This document shows positions 29,045-37,931 of a stretch of 64,000 nt of DNA, in pieces (within the stretch, counting starts at the first letter, position 1; each line of letters opens with the position of its first letter). The DNA comes from JACKCP01 sp051744925. GTDB taxonomy: Bacteria > Desulfobacterota > Desulfobacteria > Desulfobacterales > JACKCP01. The stretch spans positions 1 through 64,000 of the forward strand of contig JBNJDM010000001.1 in NCBI GenBank assembly GCA_051744925.1, in the 5' to 3' direction. A program made the position numbers and the translations under genes. The notes below the pieces were generated by a model, which did no database searches, was not told the DNA's origin, and saw only the letters and a program-made list of their open reading frames with translations.

Positions 29045-32000
29045 GTGGATTCAATATATGATTTTTTTGCAAAACCCACTGATCCCAAAAGCTATGAGGG
29101 AGTTCAGGTATCACTTGCCTCCCCTGAAGCGATCAGGGAATGGTCCCATGGCGAGATAACAAAGCCTGAGACAATAAATTACAGAACATTCAAACCTGAA
29201 AGAGACGGTCTTTTCTGCGCAAAAATATTCGGGCCGACCAAGGATTATGAATGTAACTGCGGAAAATATAAAAGAATGAAGCACCGCGGAGTAATATGTG
29301 AAAAATGCGGTGTTGAGGTGATTCAGTCCAAGGTAAGAAGAGACAGAATGGCTCATATAGAGCTTATTACATCTGTTTCCCATATATGGTTCCTCAAGAG
29401 TCTTCCAAGTAAAATTGGAAACCTTCTTGATCTGACTTTGAAAAACCTTGAAAAAGTACTCTATTTTGACTGCTATATAGTTCTTGATCCAAAAGATACC
29501 GGTCTCAAGAAAATGCAGCTTCTTTCAGATGAAAAATATCATGAAGCTCTTGAACTTTACGGTTATGGATCATTTGAAGCAGGAATAGGTGCTGAATCTA
29601 TTAAAAAACTTCTCTCAGAGCTTAATCTTGAAGAGATATATTCAGATCTTAAGGAAGAGATAAAACAGACTAATTCTGTGGCAAAAAAACAGAAAATTGC
29701 CAAAAGAATGAAGATTGTTGATGCCTTCAGAAGGTCAGGAATCAATCCTGAGTGGATGGTAATGGAAGTTGTTCCGATACTTCCGCCTGACTTACGACCA
29801 CTTGTTCCTCTTGAGGGCGGAAGGTTTGCAACTTCAGATTTAAATGATCTTTACAGAAGGGTAATAAACAGGAACAACAGACTTAAGCGTCTTGTTGAAC
29901 TGAATGCCCCTGATATAATAGTAAGAAATGAAAAAAGGATGCTGCAGGAATCTGTTGATGTTCTTTTTGACAACGGCAGACACGGAAGGGTTGTTACAGG
30001 TTCAAACAAAAGACCTCTAAAATCGCTTTCTGATACACTTAAAGGTAAGCAGGGCCGTTTCAGGCAGAACCTTCTTGGTAAGCGTGTCGACTATTCAGGA
30101 CGTTCTGTTATAGTTGCAGGTCCCGGTCTGAGACTACATCAGTGTGGTATTCCTAAAAAAATGGCTCTGGAACTTTTTAAGCCTTTTATTTATCACCACC
30201 TGGAGCAAAAAGGGATTGTCTCAACAGTAAAAAGCGCCAAGAAAATGGTCGAAAAAGAGACACCTGAAGTATGGGATACTCTTGAAGAGGTTGTAAATGA
30301 ATATCCGGTAATGCTTAACAGAGCGCCTACTCTCCACAGGATGGGTATTCAGGCTTTTGAGCCTGTACTTATAGAAGGTAAAGCTATAAGGCTCCACCCC
30401 CTTGTTTGTACTGCTTTTAACGCAGATTTTGACGGTGACCAGATGGCGGTTCATCTGCCTCTTTCCATAGAGTCTCATATTGAAGCAAGAGTGCTTATGC
30501 TTTCGAGCAATAACATTCTTTCTCCGGCAAACGGTTCGCCTATTATTGTTCCGACTCAGGATATAGTCCTTGGTCTTTACTATCTGACCATGGAGATAAA
30601 GGGTGACAAAGGTGAAGGAACTGTATTTTCTTCCGTTGATGAAGTTCGTGTAGCATATGATTCCGGTAATATTGGTATGCATGCCGGTGTTACCGTAAGA
30701 ATGAGGGACGGAAAAAAATATAAAACAACTGTAGGTAAGGTTATGCTTTGGGAAGTAATTCCCGAAGATGCAGTTCTTACAATGAAACATATTAAGGTTT
30801 CTTCAGATAAAGAAGCAGAAGAGATTGTTAAGTTGGTTGAGTCAGGCAGCTCAACTTTTGATAAAGCTGCATCTAAATATTCAGTGAGCAGCGCAAGTGA
30901 AACAGATCATCTCCTTGGTAAGCTTTCATCAAGAGAGTTTAAAAATCAGTTTTCACTTAAGTACGGAGATCTGACTGAACTGTTTAAAAAGGACTCAGGT
31001 GATACAGCCGGACCTTATTTTGACGGTAAATTTTATCATATATTCGATATTCAGGAAAGAGAAGACGGAGTTCCTTTTGATATCGTAAATCAGCAGATGA
31101 ATAAAAAGAATGTAAAAGATCTCATCGATTATACATACAGATACACAGGAACCAAGAATACAGTTCTGCTTGCTGACCGTCTTAAGGATCTCGGTTATGA
31201 AATGGGTACCATAGGTGGTCTTTCCATTTCAATTAATGATATGATTATTCCAGAAGATAAATGGGATATTATTCACAGCTCCGAAGATAAGGTAAACGAG
31301 ATTAACAGGCAGTATACTGAAGGTCTTATAACCCAGGGTGAAAAGTACAATAAAGTTGTGGATATCTGGGCAAAAACCACAGATGATATTGCAGAGGCTA
31401 TGATGAGTTATATGAACAAGCCTCCTGTAATTGAAAGTGGTGAAGATTTCAAAGATCCTATGGTCGGACGAATGAATGCTATATATATGATGGCAGACTC
31501 AGGTGCCAGGGGTAGTAAGGATCAGATGAGACAGCTTGCCGGTATGAGGGGTCTTATGGCCAAGCCTTCCGGTGAAATTATTGAAACTCCTATTACTGCC
31601 AACTTCCGTGAAGGTCTTTCAGTTCTTCAGTATTTTACTTCAACTCACGGTGCCAGAAAAGGCCTTGCTGATACTGCTCTTAAAACTGCAAACTCAGGAT
31701 ATCTTACAAGGCGTCTTGCAGATGTTGCCCAGGATTGTATGGTTACAGAAGATGACTGCGGAACAAGGCTCGGTATTGAAATTGAGCCGCTAACCGAAAG
31801 TGGTGAAGTGATTCAGGATCTTGGCGAAAGAATTCTTGGAAGGGTGGCATCTGAAGATATACTCGATCCTGTGACAGACAATGTTGTAATTAAAGCAGGC
31901 GATGAAATTAACGAAAAAGATGTAGCTGCAATAGACGACGCAGGTATTAAGAAATTAAGGATCAGATCTGTTCTTACATGCCAGGCTGAAGACGGTGTCT

Positions 32001-33436
32001 GTGCTTCTTGTTACGGAAGAGACCTTGCTCTTGGTAAAAAAGTAGAGGTTGGTGAAGCCGTAGGTATTCTTTCCGCTCAGTCAATAGGGGAGCCGGGTAC
32101 CCAGCTTACAATGAGAACTTTTCATATAGGCGGTACTGCAAGTCAGAAAGTTGAGCAGGCAGATATCAAAGCCAAGGCTGAAGGTACTATAAAGTTTGAG
32201 GGAATAAATTACGTTACCAATGCCGAAGGTCAGAGCGTTGTAATGAACAGAAGGGGCGGAGAATTTATTATTGTAGGAGAAAGCGGAAGAGAGCTCGAAA
32301 GAAACCGGGTAATCTATGGCGCGACACTACATGTTAATGACGGACAGAAAGTTAAAGGCGGAGATACTCTTGCTGTATGGGATCCGTTCACCACCCCTAT
32401 TATTACAGAAGTTTCCGGTGTTGTAAAATTTGAAGATATAGTATCCGGTAAAACAGTTGCAGAACAGATTGACCCGGTAACAGGAAAAGCAAGCCGAACA
32501 GTTGCTGATCATAAAACAACGGAATTCAGACCGAGAATTACTTTGAAAGATTCCAATGGAAAAGGAGTAAGACTTCCCGACGGAAGTGACTACGCAAGAT
32601 ATTCACTTCCTGTTGGAGCTGTTCTTATGGCTGAGGAAGGTGATGAGGTTTTTGCAGGTGATGTTATTGCAAAACTTCCAAGAGCAACTACCAAAACCAA
32701 GGATATTACAGGTGGTCTGCCAAGAGTTGCTGAATTGTTTGAAATCAGAAAACCGAAGGAAACAGCAATTTTATCCGAAATTGACGGTTATATAACTGTT
32801 TCAAGAGGAACAAAAGGCAAGCATAAAGTTATTGTTACTCCTGTAGATGTCGGAGAAAAGAAAGAGTATCTTATAACAAGGAGCAAGCAGCTCAATGTTT
32901 ATGAGGGCGATTATGTAAGAGCTGGAGAAGCTCTCTGCGGAGGAGATATTAATCCCCAGGATATTTTGAATATCAAGGGAGAGATAGAACTTGCGAAGTA
33001 TCTTCTAAATGAGGTTCAGGAGGTATACAGACTTCAGGGTGTTAAGATAAATGATAAGCATATAGAAGTTATTGTGCGTCAGATGATGAGAATGGTTAAA
33101 GTTGTAGATCCTGGTGATACAGATTTTATTGTGGAAGAGCAGATAGAAAGAAAAACTTTTGAACATGCCAATGCACAGGCTGTAGCAAGAGGTGAAATGC
33201 CGGCTCAGGGTGACCCGCTGATTCTTGGAATAACAAAAGCATCACTTTCAACAGACAGTTTCATATCTGCTGCATCTTTTCAGGAAACAACCAGGGTACT
33301 TACAGAAGCAAGTATCGCAGGAAAGGTTGACAGTCTAAAAGGTCTTAAGGAAAACGTAATTATGGGTCGACTGATTCCTGCGGGTACAGGAAAGAAAATG
33401 TACTGGGAAACAGATGTAGAAGCGGTTGAAGAATAA
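29045..33436 (+). CDS. rpoC: DNA-directed RNA polymerase subunit beta' with a parvulin-like insertion
   Basis: 1463 residues from GTG 29045, after AAGGAGGG. Zinc ribbon cysteines C70, C72, C85 and C88; catalytic NADFDGDQM at 459-467 with the three Mg-binding Asp residues; second zinc site in CQAEDGVCASCYG; trigger-loop region and C-terminal ITKASLSTDSFISAASFQET are all normal. Between LWEVIPEDA and GVPFDIVNQ, where E. coli continues directly (LWMIVPKGLPYSIVNQ), there are about 95 extra residues (577-673) that resemble a PpiC/parvulin rotamase domain; see the separate entry. Removing them gives about 1366 residues, a normal length for a beta' with the proteobacterial trigger-loop insertion. 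Confidence 0.99.
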   Translation: MDSIYDFFAKPTDPKSYEGVQVSLASPEAIREWSHGEITKPETINYRTFKPERDGLFCAKIFGPTKDYECNCGKYKRMKHRGVICEKCGVEVIQSKVRRDRMAHIELITSVSHIWFLKSLPSKIGNLLDLTLKNLEKVLYFDCYIVLDPKDTGLKKMQLLSDEKYHEALELYGYGSFEAGIGAESIKKLLSELNLEEIYSDLKEEIKQTNSVAKKQKIAKRMKIVDAFRRSGINPEWMVMEVVPILPPDLRPLVPLEGGRFATSDLNDLYRRVINRNNRLKRLVELNAPDIIVRNEKRMLQESVDVLFDNGRHGRVVTGSNKRPLKSLSDTLKGKQGRFRQNLLGKRVDYSGRSVIVAGPGLRLHQCGIPKKMALELFKPFIYHHLEQKGIVSTVKSAKKMVEKETPEVWDTLEEVVNEYPVMLNRAPTLHRMGIQAFEPVLIEGKAIRLHPLVCTAFNADFDGDQMAVHLPLSIESHIEARVLMLSSNNILSPANGSPIIVPTQDIVLGLYYLTMEIKGDKGEGTVFSSVDEVRVAYDSGNIGMHAGVTVRMRDGKKYKTTVGKVMLWEVIPEDAVLTMKHIKVSSDKEAEEIVKLVESGSSTFDKAASKYSVSSASETDHLLGKLSSREFKNQFSLKYGDLTELFKKDSGDTAGPYFDGKFYHIFDIQEREDGVPFDIVNQQMNKKNVKDLIDYTYRYTGTKNTVLLADRLKDLGYEMGTIGGLSISINDMIIPEDKWDIIHSSEDKVNEINRQYTEGLITQGEKYNKVVDIWAKTTDDIAEAMMSYMNKPPVIESGEDFKDPMVGRMNAIYMMADSGARGSKDQMRQLAGMRGLMAKPSGEIIETPITANFREGLSVLQYFTSTHGARKGLADTALKTANSGYLTRRLADVAQDCMVTEDDCGTRLGIEIEPLTESGEVIQDLGERILGRVASEDILDPVTDNVVIKAGDEINEKDVAAIDDAGIKKLRIRSVLTCQAEDGVCASCYGRDLALGKKVEVGEAVGILSAQSIGEPGTQLTMRTFHIGGTASQKVEQADIKAKAEGTIKFEGINYVTNAEGQSVVMNRRGGEFIIVGESGRELERNRVIYGATLHVNDGQKVKGGDTLAVWDPFTTPIITEVSGVVKFEDIVSGKTVAEQIDPVTGKASRTVADHKTTEFRPRITLKDSNGKGVRLPDGSDYARYSLPVGAVLMAEEGDEVFAGDVIAKLPRATTKTKDITGGLPRVAELFEIRKPKETAILSEIDGYITVSRGTKGKHKVIVTPVDVGEKKEYLITRSKQLNVYEGDYVRAGEALCGGDINPQDILNIKGEIELAKYLLNEVQEVYRLQGVKINDKHIEVIVRQMMRMVKVVDPGDTDFIVEEQIERKTFEHANAQAVARGEMPAQGDPLILGITKASLSTDSFISAASFQETTRVLTEASIAGKVDSLKGLKENVIMGRLIPAGTGKKMYWETDVEAVEE
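30782..31060 (+). other. Parvulin/PpiC-like domain inserted in RpoC (residues 580-672)
   Basis: The segment follows the rotamase order: MKHIKVSSDKEAEEIVKLVE (580-599), FDKAASKYS (605-613), LLGKL (623-627, the GDLG position), FKKDSGDTAGPY (647-658) and FYHIFDIQER (663-672). PpiC-type domains read KHI...A...dFaelAkkyS...GdLG...lkkGe.sgPv....yHi..v. The two histidines characteristic of the parvulin fold correspond to H582 and H665. It is inserted in frame with no stop or shift, about 40-50 residues before the rim helices of the secondary channel. The domain call is pattern-based; isomerase activity is not shown, and the usual GG before LG is missing. Confidence 0.75.
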
Positions 33437-33529
33437 AATAAAAAGGCTTTCTGAACGTCAGCTGCTTTAATTTAATTTGTTCTCAGCCGGAATTATTTTT
33501 ATAAGTTGTTCTAAATATTTAAATAAAAC

Positions 33530-33558
33530 TTGACCCTTTGAAGCTGTTAATTTATATA
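33530..33558 (+). promoter_or_regulatory. Promoter of the rpsL-rplQ cluster
   Basis: TTGACC (33530-33535) and TATATA (33553-33558) are separated by 17 bp, about 42 bp before rpsL, in a 164-bp AT-rich gap after rpoC. No terminator is visible between rpoC and this point, so read-through from rpoBC may add to it. Confidence 0.65.
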
Positions 33559-33600
33559 TAAATGATTTTGTCAAGATTAGGTAAAGGAGGAAAGTGATAG

Positions 33601-33972
33601 ATGCCAACTATTAACCAGTTAATACGTAAGGGTAGGAAGCGGACTGCTCAGAAAAACAGCACTCCTGCTTTGAAAGGCGGCCCCCAGAAAAGGGGAGTTT
33701 GCACCCGCGTCTTTACGTCTACCCCGAAAAAGCCGAACTCGGCGCTGAGAAAAGTCGCCAGGGTAAGGCTTACAACAGGTATTGAGGTTACAGCCTATAT
33801 TCCTGGTATAGGGCATAACCTTCAGGAGCATTCTGTTGTACTTGTGAGGGGAGGTCGTGTAAAAGACCTTCCGGGTGTCAGGTATCACATTGTTAGAGGT
33901 GCTCTTGATACATTAGGTGTAGAGGATCGTAAACAGGGTAGGTCCAAGTATGGTACAAAAAGGCCTAAATAA
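33601..33972 (+). CDS. rpsL: 30S ribosomal protein S12
   Basis: 123 residues. S12 sits at the decoding centre. TPKKPNSALRKVARVRL and VRGGRVKDLPGVRYH contain the lysines and loops altered in streptomycin-resistant mutants; here they look wild-type. An AAAGGAGGAAAG ribosome binding site precedes the ATG. First gene of the long ribosomal cluster. Confidence 0.99.
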   Translation: MPTINQLIRKGRKRTAQKNSTPALKGGPQKRGVCTRVFTSTPKKPNSALRKVARVRLTTGIEVTAYIPGIGHNLQEHSVVLVRGGRVKDLPGVRYHIVRGALDTLGVEDRKQGRSKYGTKRPK

Positions 33973-34010
33973 ATTTTAAGAGTAAAATTTTTAAGGAAAA
34001 GAGATTTATA

Positions 34011-34481
34011 ATGCCGAGAAGAAGAGAAATTCCGAAACGCAAAGTTAAACCAGATTCAAGGTATAATAACGAACTTGTTTCCAGGTTTATAAACAAAATT
34101 ATGCTGGACGGGAAAAAAAGTGTTGCAGAAAGAGTTGTTTATTCGGCGTTGGATCTTGTGGGAGAAAAAACAGGTGAACCTGCTATAGAAGTATTTCAGC
34201 GGGCCATGGACAATGTAAGACCTTTTGTTGAGGTTAAGTCACGTCGTGTAGGCGGGTCCACATATCAGGTTCCAACCGAGATAAGACCACCCAGGCAGAC
34301 AGCATTGGCCATGAGATGGTTAATTAATTTTTCAAAATCAAGATCTGAACAAGGTATGCCTAAAAAGCTGGCTGCAGAATTTGTTGATGCAGCAAACAGC
34401 AGAGGCTCATCTGTTAAGAAAAGAGAAGATACCCACAGAATGGCTGAAGCAAACAAGGCTTTTGCTCATTATCGCTGGTAG
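34011..34481 (+). CDS. rpsG: 30S ribosomal protein S7
   Basis: 156 residues. S7 nucleates assembly of the 30S head and contacts E-site tRNA. Typical segments are MPRRREIPKRKVKPD, AMDNVRPFVEVKSRRVGGSTYQ (split by eye) and the C-terminal KREDTHRMAEANKAFAHYRW. In most proteobacteria fusA and tuf follow; here the next gene, after 56 bp, is rpsJ. Confidence 0.99.
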   Translation: MPRRREIPKRKVKPDSRYNNELVSRFINKIMLDGKKSVAERVVYSALDLVGEKTGEPAIEVFQRAMDNVRPFVEVKSRRVGGSTYQVPTEIRPPRQTALAMRWLINFSKSRSEQGMPKKLAAEFVDAANSRGSSVKKREDTHRMAEANKAFAHYRW

Positions 34482-34537
34482 GGTGTTGTGAGATTGTTAA
34501 TGCCGGTAAGCTAATCGGAAAAGCGAGAGATTAAATT

Positions 34538-34843
34538 ATGGAAACCAAGATTAGAATAAGGTTGCGGGCTTATGATCACAAGCTGTTGGATCAGTCGGCT
34601 CTGGACATTGTAGACACCGCCAGAAAAACTGGAGCACAGGTTGTCGGACCGATTCCACTGCCAACTAAACTGAACAAGTTTTGTGTTTTAAGATCTCCCC
34701 ATGTGAATAAAAAATCACGGGAGCAATTTGAAATCAGAACCCACAAAAGGCTGTTGGATATTCTTGAGCCGACGCAGCAGACAGTAGATGCTTTGATGAA
34801 GCTTGATCTGTCTCCTGGCGTAGATGTGGAAATTAAACTTTAG
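34538..34843 (+). CDS. rpsJ: 30S ribosomal protein S10 (NusE)
   Basis: 101 residues. Besides its role in the 30S head, S10 is the antitermination factor NusE, which binds NusB and NusG. IRIRLRAYDHKLLDQSA and GPIPLPTKLNKFCVLRSPHVNKKS are the family signatures. It starts the S10 block; the 56-bp gap to rpsG is too small for a long S10 leader like that of E. coli. Confidence 0.99.
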   Translation: METKIRIRLRAYDHKLLDQSALDIVDTARKTGAQVVGPIPLPTKLNKFCVLRSPHVNKKSREQFEIRTHKRLLDILEPTQQTVDALMKLDLSPGVDVEIKL

Positions 34844-34860
34844 GTCGGGGATTTTAAGTT

Positions 34861-35478
34861 ATGTGTAAAGGATTGATCGGTAAAAAACTTGGGATGACAA
34901 AAGTTTATACCCCCGAGGGAATTCAGGTTCCGGTCACTGTTGTAGAGGCAGGGCCCTGTGTTGTAACCCAGGTTAAGACAAACGAGACTGACAATTACAA
35001 TGCGCTTCAGCTTGCCTTTGATGAAAAGACCAAAAATGTGACTAAGCCTTTAAAAGGACATTTTGAAAAAAGCGGCGGAAAATATTTTTATAAGATTAAT
35101 GAATTCCCTGCAGAAAATGTAGCAGAATATGAAGCCGGCCAGGAAATAGGACTCGATATTTTTTCAAAAGGTGAAAAAGTTTCTGTGTCAGGTAAGTCAA
35201 AAGGTAAAGGCTTTACAGGTACTGTAAAAAGATACGGTTTTTCACGCGGACCTGTTACTCACGGTTCAAGAAATGTGAGAAAGACCGGCTCAATTGGTTG
35301 CAGTGCAGATCCAGCAAGGGTTATTAAAGGTAAGAAGATGCCTGGTCAGCACGGAAATAAAAGGGTAACAGTTAATAAACTTCAGATTATTGATATTATT
35401 CCCGAGGAAAACATTATCCTCATTAAGGGAGCAGTTCCGGGTCACAAAAACGGATATGTAGAGATCAGAAAATCGTAG
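34861..35478 (+). CDS. rplC: 50S ribosomal protein L3
   Basis: 205 residues. L3 initiates 50S assembly and reaches the peptidyl transferase centre by an internal loop. GLIGKKLGMTKVYTPEG starts the protein. GKSKGKGFTGTVKRYGFSRG and KKMPGQHGNKRVTVNKL (the glutamine methylated in E. coli lies in PGQHG) are present. It lies 17 bp after rpsJ. Confidence 0.99.
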   Translation: MCKGLIGKKLGMTKVYTPEGIQVPVTVVEAGPCVVTQVKTNETDNYNALQLAFDEKTKNVTKPLKGHFEKSGGKYFYKINEFPAENVAEYEAGQEIGLDIFSKGEKVSVSGKSKGKGFTGTVKRYGFSRGPVTHGSRNVRKTGSIGCSADPARVIKGKKMPGQHGNKRVTVNKLQIIDIIPEENIILIKGAVPGHKNGYVEIRKS

Positions 35479-35521
35479 TTATAAGCTGTGAACGCATTGT
35501 AAAGGAAGAAATGAGGAAAAA

Positions 35522-36142
35522 ATGGCAGCTTTTGAAGTTTTAAACCAAAAAGGCGAAAAAGTATCCGATATCGAGCTAGAAGACGGTGTTTTTGACCTGA
35601 GTGTCAAAAAAGATATTCTTAATACCGTAGTTCGTATGCAGCTTTCTGCAAAAAGAGCGGGTACAGCGTCGACCAAAGGCAGATCCGAAATTAAAGGAAG
35701 CACTGCCAAAATGTTCAGGCAGAAAGGTACCGGCCGCGCAAGACGTGGTGATATCAAAGCTCCTCTGTTAAGAGGCGGCGGAGTTGTTTTCGGCCCAAAG
35801 CCGAGATCATATGAAATAAAGGTACCCAAGAAAGTAAGAAAAACAGCCAAAAAAATGGCTTTAAGTGCAAAGAACCAGAGCAGCACATTAAAAGTGTTGA
35901 ACAAAATTGAGCTTGAAGAGATTAAAACAAAAGATTTTGTTGAGATATTAAACGCTCTGAACGTTAAAAATGCACTTTTTATTGTAGACGATATTGATGA
36001 CAAAGTAATGCTTTCGGCCAGAAACGTTCCATCAGTAAAAGTTCTTCATATGGACGGGCTGAATGTTTATGATGTACTGAAGTATGAGCACGTTATTTTA
36101 CTTGAGTCGTCAGCTAAAGCAATTGAAGGGAGGCTCGCATAA
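35522..36142 (+). CDS. rplD: 50S ribosomal protein L4
   Basis: 206 residues. L4 lines the peptide exit tunnel with an extended loop: GRSEIKGSTAKMFRQKGTG then ARRGDIKAPLLRGGGVVFGP. In E. coli it also represses the S10 operon. The stop overlaps the rplW start by one base (TAATG), so the two are translationally coupled. Confidence 0.98.
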   Translation: MAAFEVLNQKGEKVSDIELEDGVFDLSVKKDILNTVVRMQLSAKRAGTASTKGRSEIKGSTAKMFRQKGTGRARRGDIKAPLLRGGGVVFGPKPRSYEIKVPKKVRKTAKKMALSAKNQSSTLKVLNKIELEEIKTKDFVEILNALNVKNALFIVDDIDDKVMLSARNVPSVKVLHMDGLNVYDVLKYEHVILLESSAKAIEGRLA

Positions 36143-36432
36143 TGAGAACCTCTTATGATATTATTATTGGACCGGTAAATACCGAGAAGTCGAATCTTCA
36201 AAACGAAGTAAATAATCAGGTTACTTTTGAAGTGGACCCCCGTGCAAACAGAATTGAGATTAAAAAAGCTGTTGAAGAGATTTTTAAGGTAAAAGTTGAA
36301 AAAGTCAGAACAGCTGTTGTTAAAGGCAAAAAGAAGCGCCGCGGTCTCATTATCGGCCAGAGGAAAAACTGGAAAAAAGCTATTGTGAATTTGGGCCACG
36401 GGGATAAAATCGAATTTTTTGAAGGTGTGTAG
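36142..36432 (+). CDS. rplW: 50S ribosomal protein L23
   Basis: 96 residues. L23 sits at the tunnel exit and is the docking site for trigger factor and SRP. IIGPVNTEKSNLQNEVNNQV replaces the usual PxxTEKS start, followed by FKVKVEKVRTAVVKGKKKRRG. It overlaps rplD by one base. Confidence 0.98.
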   Translation: MRTSYDIIIGPVNTEKSNLQNEVNNQVTFEVDPRANRIEIKKAVEEIFKVKVEKVRTAVVKGKKKRRGLIIGQRKNWKKAIVNLGHGDKIEFFEGV

Positions 36433-36440
36433 AGGTATAA

Positions 36441-37268
36441 ATGGCTATAAAAAAAGTAAAACCGACGTCTCCTGGACGAAGAGGGCAGGAATACAGCACC
36501 TTTGAAGAGGTTACTAAAAAGGAGCCCGAAAGAAGTCTTGTTACATCGCTTAAGAGTAAAGCCGGAAGAAATTCCAACGGCAGAATAACTGCGAAGCACA
36601 GAGGCGGAGGTCATAAAAGACTTTACAGGAAAATAGATTTTAAGAGAGATAAGCTTGGAATTCCTGCAAAGGTAGCTTCAATTGAGTATGATCCTAACAG
36701 AACTTCAAGAATCGCTCTTTTGAACTATGCAGACGGAGAAAAAAGATATATTCTTGCTCCACAGGCACTTAAAGTAGGTGATATTGTTGAATCAGGTGAT
36801 AATGTAGATATTAAGCCGGGCAATACCCTTCCTCTTAAGAATATTCCTTTGGGTACGCATTTGCATAATATTGAACTCCGTAAAGGACAGGGTGGACAGC
36901 TTGTGAGAAGTGCAGGCGTTTATGCCCAGCTTCTTGCTAAAGAGGATAAGTATGCTCTGATCAAAATGCCGTCCGGTGAAGTAAGAATGATTCTCCAGAC
37001 CTGCAGGGCCACAGTTGGCCATGTAGGTAATAAAGATCATCTTAATATTGAAGCCGGCAAGGCGGGACGCAGCAGATGGAAAGGCCGTCGTCCAAGAGTC
37101 AGGGGTGTGGCAATGAACCCGGTCGATCATCCGATGGGCGGTGGTGAAGGCCGTTCTTCCGGAGGAAGGCATCCGTGCAGTCCTTGGGGTAAACCCAGCA
37201 AGGGTTACAGAACCAGGAAGAATAAGTCGACTGATCGTTATATTGTAAAGAGAAGAACAAGAAATTAA
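36441..37268 (+). CDS. rplB: 50S ribosomal protein L2
   Basis: 275 residues. L2 supports the peptidyl transferase centre. KHRGGGHKRLYRKIDFKR and the C-terminal GVAMNPVDHPMGGGEGRSSG, with the conserved histidine, are intact; the protein ends RKNKSTDRYIVKRRTRN. It lies 8 bp after rplW. Confidence 0.99.
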   Translation: MAIKKVKPTSPGRRGQEYSTFEEVTKKEPERSLVTSLKSKAGRNSNGRITAKHRGGGHKRLYRKIDFKRDKLGIPAKVASIEYDPNRTSRIALLNYADGEKRYILAPQALKVGDIVESGDNVDIKPGNTLPLKNIPLGTHLHNIELRKGQGGQLVRSAGVYAQLLAKEDKYALIKMPSGEVRMILQTCRATVGHVGNKDHLNIEAGKAGRSRWKGRRPRVRGVAMNPVDHPMGGGEGRSSGGRHPCSPWGKPSKGYRTRKNKSTDRYIVKRRTRN

Positions 37269-37281
37269 GGGGTAGAAGGTT

Positions 37282-37560
37282 ATGCCACGCTCATTAAAAA
37301 AAGGTCCGTTTATTGAAGCCAGTCTTTTTGATAAGATACTGGCGGCTCAGGAGAGCCAGAGTAAAAAAGTTATAAAGACCTGGTCGAGAAGGTCAACTAT
37401 ACTTCCGGAAATGGTTGGATTGACCATTGCTGTCCATAACGGAAAGAAATTTGTGCCGGTTTTTATTACTGAGAACATGGTCGGGCATAAATTAGGCGAG
37501 TTTTCGCCTACCCGGACATATTATGGTCATGCGGCAGATAGAAAAGCAAAGGCTAAGTAA
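37282..37560 (+). CDS. rpsS: 30S ribosomal protein S19
   Basis: 92 residues. It forms a head complex with S13. MPRSLKKGPFIEASLFDK, TWSRRSTILPEMVGLTIAVH and GHKLGEFSPTRTYYGHAADR are standard. It lies 13 bp after rplB. Confidence 0.99.
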   Translation: MPRSLKKGPFIEASLFDKILAAQESQSKKVIKTWSRRSTILPEMVGLTIAVHNGKKFVPVFITENMVGHKLGEFSPTRTYYGHAADRKAKAK

Positions 37561-37583
37561 TAAGGAAAAAGGGTGGCGAGAAT

Positions 37584-37919
37584 ATGGAAGTAAGAGCAAT
37601 AGGAAGATATAAAAGAATATCACCTCAAAAGGTGCGTCTTGTTTTAGGGCGGGTAAAGGGTAAGCCTATAGAGCCCGGCCTGAATAATTTGAGTTTTATG
37701 CCGCAGAAAGCGGCCGGAATACTGGAAAAGATTGTCCGTTCAGCTGTTGCTAATGCAGAAGAAAAAGGACTGGATGTTGATGATCTTTATATAAAAAATA
37801 TTTACGTTGATCAGGGCCCTATGCTGAAAAGATTTCGTCCCAGAGCCAGAGGTCGTGCAACGAGAATTCTGAAAAGAACCAGCCATATAACTGTGATATT
37901 ATCAGAAAAGGCGGCATAA
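37584..37919 (+). CDS. rplV: 50S ribosomal protein L22
   Basis: 111 residues. L22 extends a beta-hairpin into the exit tunnel, where macrolide-resistance mutations occur. RYKRISPQKVRLVLGRVKGK, VANAEEKGLDVDDLYIKNIY and RFRPRARGRATRILKRTSHI are present and look wild-type. Confidence 0.98.
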   Translation: MEVRAIGRYKRISPQKVRLVLGRVKGKPIEPGLNNLSFMPQKAAGILEKIVRSAVANAEEKGLDVDDLYIKNIYVDQGPMLKRFRPRARGRATRILKRTSHITVILSEKAA

Positions 37920-37931
37920 GGAGGGTAAGGT

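Noticed and set aside
30221..30790. 189-residue minus-strand frame inside rpoC
   Set aside because: Shadow frame of a strongly conserved gene, with no ribosome binding site and an amino acid composition (Cys, Phe, Tyr rich) typical of antisense translation.
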